Both the position numbers and the translations under genes were made by a program. Below the pieces are notes generated by a model, which was given only the letters and a program-made list of their open reading frames with translations, was not told the DNA's origin and made no database searches. A stretch of 64,000 bases of DNA, taken from the NCBI GenBank assembly GCA_001465935.1, contig LNKV01000002.1, positions 310,001-374,000 of the forward strand, given 5' to 3'. Below, one piece after another: positions 12,372 through 23,800 of this stretch. Positions within the stretch are counted from its first letter, which is position 1; every line of letters starts with the position of its first letter. Source of the DNA: Clarireedia homoeocarpa. Lineage: Eukaryota > Ascomycota > Leotiomycetes > Helotiales > Rutstroemiaceae.

Positions 12372-14846
12372 TGTATTGACGATCTTCCCAACTGAGAGAC
12401 CGACATATTATACCCCTGTAGCTAGGTCGCGGTTATCGACATAGCTTTTGGAGCCGTGACGTTGTCAAACTGTTTCCACCTGTCGAAGTACACTTTGATG
12501 GAGATAATGCAAAGTGGCAGCACCTTTCGCAGTATCCGCCGAGCACTTCAGTAATAAGGTCACTCAGGAGGATTGTGCGATGATCAGCTTGCACAGTCCA
12601 GGACCAGTATTTATACGCCAAAAGGAAGCGTTCAGCATCCAGTTAGCCCAACAGCCGCAAAACGATCGATACCGTGTCAACTACACATCTGTTTGACATT
12701 TGGCTGCGGCCGTAAGGCCATGTAGAACTATTGAGATACAATTTCCAAAGCCCACGTGAAGATACAGGCCATATCCTAGTGCTTCCGGGCTTTTTCATTC
12801 AACATCCGCCCTGGAATAGTCGCGACAAATCTACCTCTTACGTTCCAGAAAATGGGATGAACTTTACTTTGACAGATGCATGTCTCGGGATCCCACACCC
12901 AAGCGATCCGCCCCATCCTTGGTTCTCCTCATTAAGCCAATCATAACAATTGAAGAGACAACCGAATGGTAGAACTTCGTATGCACGTGTATGCTAGGGC
13001 AGTGCAAGCACAGTGAGCGAGTGATAAGGCAGAGTCGTCCATCGAATATGGAAAGTTAAAACGCACTTTAGCTTGGGTTGTTGACTCCATAAACAACGGT
13101 TCCAACGATATCTTCAATCCTTCCAACTGTGGGTTGATCTTGGTTGCAAAACCTAGAAAAGCCGATCATCGTGCATATTACATACGAAATCGACCACTTA
13201 TAGACATAGCAGCAGATCTCATACCCTACTCCTGCCACTCGTTTGGCGATCGAAATCATACTATGACCAAGGATAAACAGAAAGAATGGGAGATTTCATC
13301 TACGGTGCTCCGTATGTGTGATGATCATTCCCAGCATCTGTGCTCACTGCAGCGCCGAGCTGATCCCATCGGAATATCCCAAGATGCGCATGGTTTAGTT
13401 CACAGGATTCGAGAGCACTTGACTGGAAACTGTTGCAAACCCATAAAAAAAGTAAAATGATGAGGTAGACATTGCTAAAAGGTCCGTTGCCACGCGAGAC
13501 CCATGGATAAGCCTTGCTGGAAGCGCAACGGCTTTTTGTGATGTGATTGCTAGGGGGTTGCCAAGTTTAGCCTTTTCTTCTTGTTTCTGTTGTTTCTGAG
13601 ACATTTGTTCCCTTTCACAGGACACGGAGTGTTTTCCCTTGGGGGGATTCGTGTACGAAGTAAGTTACGAAGTAACTTGTGTCTCACAATACCCTTTTTC
13701 TGCTGATGCGAGCGTCGGAGCAAACTTCCTCGTTGAGTGATTTGTTGATACACAAACAACCCATAATTATGCACGCTCGTTGCATTCGTTGCATATCACT
13801 GCAGCCTTCTCAATTCGTCTTTCGAAAAAAGCTTACGGTAACTTAACGCACAAGCATCAACTTTTACTTGGTTGTATTCTGCTAATGTATGTACGGTACA
13901 GGCCTGGCCATTGCATCGCCGATTAACATCCTTGCGCCCCATAGAGGCTGCAGAGATCTGTGAAATCTCTCCACCTGGGCCGGATAAAGGATGGAAAGAA
14001 CGACGATGGCTGCGACATCAGACCATGACGGAGAAGCATGGCACGGTGGATGGTGTTGTGTGCCATAGTATTATGGGCTCACGGGCTATAGCCCATGGTT
14101 GTGCCAGCCTCTGCTACGCGCTGCGGTACGGTACCGGTAACTGTCGCTGTCACCGTCAGAAGGAATGCATCTCCACTTTTTCTAGTGTATTCTTACGCTT
14201 CTACGTTGGGCTAAAAGGAGGATAGGCTGGCTCAGACTGGTAAGGTTCTTGTACCAGGTTACTTCTGTACCTGTGGGATGACTAGGTACAGGCGATGTGA
14301 TGGCTGCTTATGAGACATAAACGCGAAAAGAAACTTTTCGATGTCTGGCCGCAGCCAAGGTCCATCCATCTCATCCATCTCATCCCGTCACTCCTTATCT
14401 CTCTCTCATCCGTCACTCCTCATCTCTCATCCCTCATCCATCCATCCATCGTGCATCATGAGTGAGCTCACTTGCGCTCTACCAAGAGCCCCGAAAGCCA
14501 ACTGGGTGTCGCTGAGGCGTAACGAGTCGGAGCTCCGAGCTGGAAGAGATTTCAGTGGATACCTCAACTTGGGTGCTCAGACGGGATCTCCATCGATTCT
14601 TACTGTAAATCGGTGCCCCCACCTAGGCAATCTTCATGACCAAATCTTGTCTCGTCCAAACAGGGCAAGACTTCGCAGTACAAAGCTTCATAATTAGCCA
14701 TGATTGTTCGTTTTCCATCTTCTCATACGTAGTAGTAAACGTGTATAGGCTGGTAAGTCAGCCCAATTTCCTTGACTTCCAAGATTTTTGGCTTATGCAC
14801 TCCAGACTAATCAATCAGATTACAAGCGCTGCAAAGTCTAGATGTC

Positions 14847-15511
14847 TCACGACCAACAGTTATCATATCTACATCTCCAAGGGGGTCGGTTAATAGTAGG
14901 GAGGTAGGGGTTACCATCAAATGATCTAGATGAGTTTCGGCAGATATACGAAAAGGTTCTTAGAAGGATGCAAGTCGTACGATTCTTACTTACACACGGG
15001 ATTGGGGCTTGCGGGAGCGGGAGCGCCAATATCTCGAATAATGAAGCTTTTCACGGGACAATAATGGTGCTGCACGGAGACGGAGTATCAATGATATGGT
15101 CAGCAAGATAGGCACGATGAGCAAGATGAGACCCAGGCACACCAGGGAGATCGTTGAGATCTAGGAATCCGCAGCTTCGATCGAGTCCACTTTATCGAAT
15201 TGAAACTTTGGCCTGAGTCAAGTTTCTCCAATTTTCTCCAATTTTTCTCTTTTCTCCCCACAGACATTTTTATTGCCTGATCAGCTACGCCGCTGGACTA
15301 GCCATCTCCCCAGCTCCCAGCACCGCATTCTCGTTTCTCCCATTCTGAGCTCCCTCCTCCTACCTCGCAGCTCCCAGGCTCACATCGCTTAAGCTGCTCC
15401 TAGGTACGGAAGTACAGAGTATATCTTCATTGTTCTCACCTCGGAAAGTTGGGCCCCCTCATCTTGCGTGTCATTGTGTGATGGCAAATTTCTCATGCCA
15501 ATTTTGGTCAT
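14847..15511 (-). CDS. Candidate small single-pass membrane protein, three exons
   Basis: Not a family I recognise. Exons 15511-15440, 15160-14994 and 14925-14847 splice to an open frame of 105 residues. Borders are canonical: gtgaga..tcctag (279 bp) and gtaagt..catctag (68 bp), and the phases fit (0 and 2). Residues 1-24 are polar. Residues 25-52 form one strongly hydrophobic helix (around CLGLILLIVPILLTISLIL). A basic tail follows with SRYWRSRSRKPQS, then SFDGNPYLPTINRPPWRC, ending WS. If the second intron is retained, the protein stops after 80 residues. The start-codon context is poor, the first intron is long for this window, and a second ATG six codons in is possible. It lies alone in the desert upstream of nsdD. 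It could be a chance combination. Confidence 0.35.
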
Positions 15512-17022
15512 AGATCGTCGTCCAACAAATCTTATATTCCGGTATAATATGCTTCTCACCACCTCAACGTTTCACGAACCTCCTGTATTAGAACTTCCCA
15601 TTTCCTAATGGGTCAACACGAAGACTTTTTTTCACGCCATTCCCTCCAGAATAGGAACGATCATCGACCGATCATCTGCAGCATGCTACCTTGATGCCTG
15701 TTGTTTGTCATTTTTCTCGCCCATGGAGATATGATACTGAGATTTCCGACCGAACCCTCCTACCGGTAACCATTCAACTTTCTAACCTTGCCGGGCATTT
15801 GTGTCTTCTTCCGGGGCTGACAATTAGCCTTGTAATGCGACGCAACACCCTGGCCAAGGTGATGCATGCAAGAGACAATTCATGCTTCCTATCGACCACT
15901 TGACACCTTTTTACTTGTCGCTCAATTGGGGCAGAGGAATGCACGGGATCCACGAGTGACGAAAAAGTGATAAAACCTCGTCTCGAGAGACTTTTCGCAC
16001 CCACATCCACAAGTATATCCACTGTGGTGCCTATGCCTACACCTATGCCTATACGGCTGTGCCTCACAAGCTCTCTACACAGCCAACCGAGCTTACCCGG
16101 ATCTGGTGCCTCAATATATCTATCGATATTAGAAACTGCCGTTGGCTCGACCAAAGATAGTGTGGCTTACGGCATAGCGACCGTTGTTCATGAAGAACGT
16201 GCCCACTTACTCCCTCCGAGTTCCCAGACACATCACGAACCAGGATCAAAGCAGATATCTCGCATCCACGGATCTGAGAATCTCACAAAGAACAGGAATT
16301 TAATCCACAATATCTCGTGTTGGTTAGTTAGGTAAGCTTCATCTTAGATCTGCTTATCATCAACTTTCCATCAGTTCCCTGCCTATAGCTCGACGGGCGG
16401 AATCAAAGCCCATGGCCCTTACGATTCATGAGCAATGCAGGCATTATAGGCTCTGGTTGGAGTCCAGGCTTACAGCTCGAGCTGAATCTTGCTCGTAACC
16501 GTGGCCAACCCATCCCTTTTTTGATTTCCCAACTTTCCCTACACTCTCCAATACTCTCTTCCACTTGCACTTCTCACCTGGCAAAATGGCTCCCATGAAG
16601 AACCAGATTCCATACCCCATAGTCCACAGCTCACTGTGAAAAAGAAATCCTTCGCAGTCGGAATTTAATCAAAAACCCCCACAATCCCACTCATAAAATA
16701 CCGATCTTCATCTCTATCCATACATAATGAGGGAACATTCCGCGATCCATGCTAACCTAAGGGGGGGCCCTGCCAGATGCCCATGTCGAGTTGACAATCA
16801 ATTCCATGATGAAGATCGCAGTCCTAAAATTATCTAATTATCCCAAGACCTCTCCTCGCCGATTCCACGGAAGCACACACAGAATACTTAGTCTATCCGA
16901 TTTTCGGGTTCTCTTTGTTCGCTCCGCAGTTCCTTCCTTTCCTTATTAAGAGAGCATCCCTCCTTTTACACGCATTTGCTTTGTCCTACCCACCACGCCC
17001 TCGACAGATAGATTGAACTTTA

Positions 17023-17052
17023 GATGCTATGCTATGCTATGCTATGCTATGT
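17023..17052. repeat. (ATGCT)6 microsatellite
   Basis: Six perfect tandem copies of a 5-bp unit. Confidence 0.9.
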
Positions 17053-18659
17053 CCGCCTTGGTATAGGCCGAGTATTACCCTTACATGGGATTTTGATTGG
17101 CGCATTGTAGGAGTTCAAGTACGGAGTCATCTTTCACCTTGCAATATTTTTACCCCCCGCCGGCCAGCCGGATACATGCATGCAGAGTTCTTACATCATG
17201 ACATATCAGCTCTCTGGTTGAATGGATAGAAGGACATCAAACCCACCCACGGATCTTGCTGATGTTAATTTGATTGATTTGACCTCGTTCCTTCACTCCG
17301 CACACTCTACTTTGTTGTCGAGAAAACAACCAACCTCAAGTGACACGAATTGGCGTGACCATTTTTCCTTTTTGCCAACCGCCGATGGCCCAAAGCTGGC
17401 CCCTGAACCGAGCTGTCTATCTTCAATATTTCCTTCCTTTTTTTGCTTTCCCTTTTCTAAGCACTTCCACAAGCTCCCCCAAATCTCATGCAGCCTCAAC
17501 ATAAGTAGCCCTCTGTCAAATCTTAATACTCACGCCTTAAGGTGGGTGGACGAATGGATGTATGGATGGATGGATGGGTAGATGAGATGCATGTTGCCAA
17601 CCTGACATGTCTCATTTTCCATCTTACGCATTTATCCGAATATATATATATATATGCACCACCGATTATATGGTATATAGTAAAGAATTCGGAACAATAT
17701 GACAGGCTGCTTTCATGCCGTGAATACTTCCGAGGTCGAACAGAATCAAAAAGTTCCGATAGATATATGAGATCAATATGAAAAACCCAGACACCGAAAA
17801 CGTGTCTTTTCATCATTGCTCAACCATCTAGGGCTTCCCGAGACTTTGCGCGGGTTTTATGGCGGCAAACCCTTCATTACTCGTAAAACAGAAGAACAAT
17901 TGACTTCTTTTTGGTTTTCGCGCCGTGGCGATGTCAATGTGACTCGCAGCCACCAAAAACAAACGAGTCTCCTAGCTTGAGCCATCTGAGCCATTTTTTC
18001 CGTGTCTCGTAAATAATGGCCAAGCTCTCGAGTAAGGAAGCTTGTGACGGACCGGGCTGGCTGGCTTGGTTTCGTCATATCTCTACGCGATGCGGCCTTG
18101 GAAGAAAAAGCAAAGAAAGGGACTGGTGGACTGCCGAGGGCTGCTAACTCGTTCCGCCTCGGGCGCTGCCGCCCAATTTCTTAAGAGCTTACTATTGCTA
18201 TCGTAATGGAAATAATGTATAGGTTGCCTTTTCTAGCCTCTCTTCCCTTCCACGCGTCTAAATGTCTTGAATCTTTTTCCTTTCCCTTTCCTCAAGCTAT
18301 GTCATTGCAATATGCAATATGATTTGGATCCCTTACCTATGGTCCGCCGTCGTCTGCATGTCTCAAAGTCGAGAATAAACGTTGGCTCCAGAACCTGTGG
18401 CCTCTGTCATATGTCTTAGATTTTTCGAACCGTTAGCCCCCTACATATTTACTGCCCGTTGATTCTCCACGTGCTTTACACACGAGAGGGCTTGCGTGAA
18501 TTGATCAGGAACATTCATACAGGATAAGAAAAATCAAGTGACTCATTCTGGATCTTTATCTACGCGACGTCGGATAGTTTCATGATGTCTTCATTCTTTC
18601 TCATCGTTCCTAGACACGCATACCCCTCTGACTTAGATTTCGATCTAGATCTATCTCCG

Positions 18660-18683
18660 CCCCCGCCCCCGCCCCCGCGCCCC
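18660..18683 (-). repeat. G-rich run with quadruplex potential (minus strand)
   Basis: On the minus strand four runs of 4-5 G are separated by 1-3 bases. This matches the G-quadruplex pattern. No gene is assigned nearby. Confidence 0.7.
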
Positions 18684-20027
18684 TCTCCCTCCTTACTTCC
18701 GTCATGCTGTACTACAGATATCCGCAATATGCGCGAAAGAAAGACTACCCACCCGCTACCCCTTATCAACTACACGTCTGTCCTATCGACGCAGCATACG
18801 CCCCCCTCCCGCACACCCATGCTTGATATCGAAAATCCTCCGACTGGTCACAACCCTTGTGCATATCATGCACTGGTTTTTGTTTAAAGGCAAAACCATT
18901 TTCATTCGGTTGCCTTTGTCCTTGCGTGTTTTTTCCTATTGCTGTTGTGTCTCTATCTCACTCAATGCTCTTTTGGAATTAATATAAGAATCTACTTAGT
19001 AAGATCGGCAAGGAGCAGTTAAGATCTTTGACCAAGATGCGCATGCATGTATGCATGCATGTATGTATGCACGCAGTCTCTCTAATGGATCGGGATATAT
19101 CGAATGAGGAATTTTTCAGAGATCCACATGCCAGGTGGATGGTAATCCTTTTTCTCCTCGCCTATGTTTGAGTCAAGTAGAGTATGTTTTGGCGGAGCAA
19201 TATATCCCGATGTCTCGAGCGAGAAAAAGAAGAGTAGAATCTGGGGATGTTCTTTTCATTGCCAAGTCTGCATTTGGAGTATACAATCTGTCTCGAGTCC
19301 ATAGATGGAGAACAATTCCCTCTGACCTGCATACACAATTCAATCATACGCACTTGATCGTGAACCAAAGGAGCTTCACTATCTCCGATCCATGACTAGG
19401 TCACCTCTTTTCCGTCTCTTCTAACATCTAGCCTCTCATATTCAAAGCATATAGCATCCAGACTCCCAGAGCCACCCCACCCCACAATCTAGAATCACAA
19501 GTCACGAGTCAGGTATCTGCAGTCCCAGCACAACATAGACGTGCGGGGCCCACCATCCTTCTCCAAAAGCTGGGGAAAGAAAGTACGATACTGCGTGCAC
19601 GTACAGTAGCCGATAAAGAAGCAAGTCTAGCTTCCGTCACCGAGTAAAAGCAAAAATGCCCCTCTCGTGTAGCCCAAATGCCAATCACATCTGAGAACAA
19701 ACCGCTTCTTCCATAATGAAACCCTTGTACTCACGCACACAATCCGTCAAGACCACAGCCCCCAACGCAGCCCAGCCCAGCCCAGCCTCATGAGTCCTTC
19801 TCTCCAACGTAGAAGAGCGCACCGCCACCCAACCACTCATACCCTCTGGCCCAGTGGTCCCTTCTACCCACCCAATCAACCTCGTCTCTCAGCTCCCAAT
19901 TTATCTGTCTTTAAACCTATCACCACTCTCCCTCCTTGCCTACACTCTATTCGATCGATCGTCACACCAAATCTCGAGATCCGCGCTCATCATGACATCA
20001 TATCATATCCTATCGTATCCGCCATCA

Positions 20028-20190
20028 CCACCACCACCACCACCATCATCACACACACACACACACACGTATCTTATCACGCACACGCACCCACCCCCAT
20101 GCACCTCCATCTCAGATTCCCATTTCTCCCAACCATCTACACCACACCACACCACACCACACCAACCACAACCACAACACCACACTCCCA
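20028..20190. repeat. Cluster of ACC, CA and CCACA microsatellites
   Basis: A run of ACC/ATC triplets is followed by a CA dinucleotide run (about 20050-20068) and ACACC/AACC pentamers near 20140-20190. The open frames here are artefacts of the repeats (HTHTHT-like translations). Confidence 0.85.
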
Positions 20191-20353
20191 TCCATCTATC
20201 CATACACCATGCAAAACCCAGCCCTCGTATCTCCCATACACACCTTCCCTATCTTCTCTTCTCCTAGTAATTAGACTCACTCACACATAGATATGGAAAA
20301 AAGCAAATAAGTTTGCTGTGGCCTAACTATCTATTACAGTAGACGTACCGTAA

Positions 20354-20376
20354 CCCCCCACCCCACCCCCCACCCC
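20354..20376 (-). repeat. G-rich run on the sense strand downstream of the MFS gene
   Basis: On the minus strand, runs of 4, 6, 4 and 6 G are separated by single T. This is a strong G-quadruplex pattern. It begins about 455 nt after the MFS stop codon, so it may fall inside the 3' UTR of that transcript. Confidence 0.75.
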
Positions 20377-20829
20377 AAACTCCCACTCCTTCTGCCTTTC
20401 TCCTCTCCAGAAATCCACCTCCGCCCTTTTTCCACCCCTATCGCTTCCCTTCAGCATATTCTTCCTCGTCTCGAAGGTGCTTTCCTGCCCCAAAGATTAC
20501 GAAACCCCCTAACTAATTCTTCTCCCTTTACTTTCAGCACCAGAAACGCTCAAGTGCATGTAGAATAATAGTATGTATCTATGTAAACGAATGCATTAAG
20601 GAATGTGATCATAATAATGCTCATCAATAATTCATTTGCCTCTCAACGTAATATTAATCCATACTCTCTAAACAGCCAACTCGATTGCATTTCTTTGATA
20701 CAATTTAACCTCCAACCCACTCCCTGCTAACTGCCCGCCCTCATCCTTCCATCCTCTCCATTTCTGCCATTAGTCCCTATCCTATCCGATTCCATCTCGC
20801 TTCACATCATAGCCCACCTCACCTCACCT

Positions 20830-23800
20830 CTAATCATCACCCTCCTCAACCCCCCTGGAAATAACCGTTTCCCTCCTCAACCTCGAGTTCCGTCGATCCT
20901 CCATCACACTCATCATATTCCTCGTCCTCGTGCTAACCCTACTGATTTCTCTACTTCTATTCCTCACCCCACCAATATTCATTTCCCTGTGCCCACCCAA
21001 ATCACCATTTGCCCCATCAACCGCCGTCGTATTCTGACCACGGCTTTTATTCACACCCATCCTATCATGTCTTCCTCCATCTTCATCACCATCCACTCTA
21101 ATCTTCCCACTTCGTCTCCTCTCCCTCTCCGGTGCCTTCCCCATCTCTAATATCGAGACACCTTCTCTATCTCTATCTCCAGCCGCGTCTTCGCCCTCAC
21201 CCTTACCCCTCCCCGTCTCTTCCCCTCTAAATCCACCCCCATATATTCCCTCATACCCCGCATCCCCCTCTCCCTTCGAATCATGACTCCCATCCCGACT
21301 CCCACTCAAACTCCTCCTCACCCGATCCACCGCCCTCTTCCTCTTCTCCTTCAACTTAACCTCTACCTGCCCCAACGTATTCAAATTGGGATGTCTCGCC
21401 TCCAAACTCGCCTCATCAATCAACTTATTCTTTTTCCGAATCTCACTCCACCTCGTCATAGCCCCCAGTTCCAAAACGCTCATTCTCCGCATAATATGCG
21501 TCGGATTACCGATAATAACTGGCCGCCAGTCTTCGTCTAGTGCGCCGTTATTGCCATTGATGTACTGATTTCTCTTCGCATTGTGCCACTGTTCCATCTG
21601 GCTTGTTTTCGATTCCGGTATGATTTGCACGTCTTGAAAGCGGATGAGAACGCAGATAAGGAGGATCGAGAGGATAAGTAGGATACCGGCCATAACGGCA
21701 GTAGCGGCTTGTTGACCAAGGTGACGCTGGACTACGCCTCCAATACCACTTGCCAGAGCAGCAAGACAGAAGCCCATACCCTGAGTAACCGCGAAAGCGG
21801 AGCAGACACGCGGAAAGCAGGAGTAATTTGTGACTTTGCCTTTAATACCGCTTCTTGGACGTCCCGTCATACCCGGCTGAAGATCCGAGGTATCAAATGT
21901 TTCCATAATGATACCATTACATTCCGCAACAGCGAGGTTAGAGAGGAACCCAATTGCAGCGGCCCATATGATCGGCAAGATGAATGGTGTGGGAGGTCCG
22001 TGGGAAGAGAGCGTGTAAGCAAGACCCATGAACGGAAGGAATAGAACAAAGATACTACGCCGCACGAAATGAGATGATAGAGAAACCTTCTTTTTTTTCA
22101 GCGTATCATCATCGGTCTCTGCCGCTTGTCGACGATCACGACTAAAGATCCCCGCTTTTTGAAAGGGCACTGAGAGAAGAGCGCCAAGAGGTACCGACGC
22201 TACGCTGGCGCCAACATAGGGAGATCTGAACTTGTAGTACTTGGAAGTTAAGGATCCTAGCAGCTATGAAGGAAATGATTAGAAATAGGTCTGTGACAGG
22301 CATACTTAGAAGACTTACAATAATTATCAAGACGATCTGGGCATAAACCCACGCAACATAGAAGGCCAGGACAAGAAAACCAGGTTGGCGCATCATACTG
22401 TGCGAAAGCATAACACCATGGTGGAACTCCTCACCCCACCACTTCGGTCCCGTCTGAACTCTGTGCATCTTAACCTCACCCTTCGCCAATCTTCGTGAGA
22501 CCGTAGTCTCATTTCTGACTTCGGCAACCGACCTTCTGAAAGCCGAACGTCTAACTTCTGGCGCCACCACATTGATGAGCAGCACCATGGCAAGAATCGC
22601 AATACTGACATAAAATCCCCATGCAGGCGATAAATTGTTAATGATAATGGCCCCGAGCATGAATCCAATGCCAATCGAACCAATATAGCACCATGTCCAG
22701 ATACCAAGCCAAATGCCCATACCACCCCCATGACGTCTAACATCGCTTTCGTCAACATACTCTTGGTGGGGATTTGTACTCTGTAGTGACGCGCCAAAGA
22801 GATCCATCAGTGTAGCCAGAAAGTTCATATTAGCGAAGCCTAGCGCGAGCCCCATAAGCGACCGCGATAAGATGAGACCGATTCTCCACCCGGGCAGATT
22901 TGGATTTCGAGTCATGCCGACAGCCAGCGCTTGTGGAAAGAGCAGTGGCATGGCGATGGACATAGAGCCGAGGATATATGGCTTCCGACCGTGTAACAGA
23001 GGGAGCGGCCAGAAGAAGGTCGTCGGAATTGCAAGTCCTAGGAAGAAGAACACGTTTCCCAGAACGGTGTAATGATGAAGATCCACGATCAGATATTGAA
23101 TAGCTGGAACTTCACCTGCGTAGATACCAATCACCATACCGACTAGTGCGGTGCTGATGCAAGATACGCTTGCAACGAACCTCTTTCTCGACGAAGACCA
23201 ATCTCTCGCAATGGGTCGTCGCTTATGGGTGCGTGCCAAACTGAATCCTCTATGGTCGCGGAGACTCACATGTCTTTTGCCGTCGAGATTGAACAAATGA
23301 TATCCCATATTCATATTCCTACCAATCGAACCACCACGATTGGTGACCAGATTATCCTGTCTTCCCTCGTCTCTAAGCTCTGTAACTCGCCGTGTTTTGC
23401 TTGCACTTCCACTTGGTGCCCGACTCCTAACTGCCATGTCTTTACCTTCAATATGTTGTAAGATATACTCATGGTGGAAACCGGTCTGAAAGTCGACGAT
23501 TTCAGAAGGATTTGAGCCATCAAGACTATTTGATACAGAAGTCTTTGGGCGTATTTCTGTGATGGGCAGTTGTGCAAGTGTACTTTCATCCTCTTCGTAG
23601 AGTGGTCGTCCTCTCGGTTGCTCTCGATTTGTAAGACTTCTCATAGAACGCTGTACAGTAGGAGACTGCGCTGTCGTTTGACTTTCGGAAATATCCTGCC
23701 AATTGAATGTCGATGTCGCAACCGTAGATGGTGACTATATCTGTCAGCAAAGTCACAAGACAATCTGCAGGTGCTATAGCAAGGAAGATCCAGCCTACCT

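Larger units (their letters stand above)
7825..14846. other. Gene-poor region upstream of nsdD, left part
   Basis: No protein-coding gene is supported. On the minus strand 8880-8960 is strongly pyrimidine-rich, the usual look of sequence just before a fungal transcription start. That would give nsdD a leader of about 1 kb (inference), in line with the long nsdD leader known in Aspergillus. The rest holds a GTGTCTT triplet repeat near 8976-9000, a 9-bp minisatellite at 9715-9811, a poly-A run at 12349-12371 and a C/T-rich stretch at 14350-14455. The ORFs here are short, with no family resemblance. Confidence 0.5.
15512..20829. other. Gene-poor region between the candidate small gene and the MFS gene
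   Basis: No convincing gene. It contains (ATGCT)6 at 17023-17052, a short TA run at 17641-17656, a GCATGCAT/GTATGTAT palindromic run near 19040-19075, a C-rich run at 18660-18683, ACC/CA/CCACA microsatellites at 20028-20190 and a C-rich run at 20354-20376. The right end, roughly 20300-20829, should be the 3' UTR of the MFS gene on the minus strand. A 17-codon ORF at 16586-16639 has an excellent start context (CAAAATGGC) after a pyrimidine-rich stretch, but no continuation was found. Confidence 0.5.

Noticed and set aside
16586..16639. 17-codon ORF with excellent start context after a pyrimidine-rich stretch
   Set aside because: No donor site within the ORF and no downstream exon that continues it; cannot be supported as a gene.
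19790..20290. 166-codon plus-strand ORF
   Set aside because: Runs through ACC, CA and CCACA microsatellites; translation is repetitive His/Thr/Pro.
22393..22797. 134-codon minus-strand ORF within the MFS gene
   Set aside because: Shadow frame of the MFS exon; no independent support.
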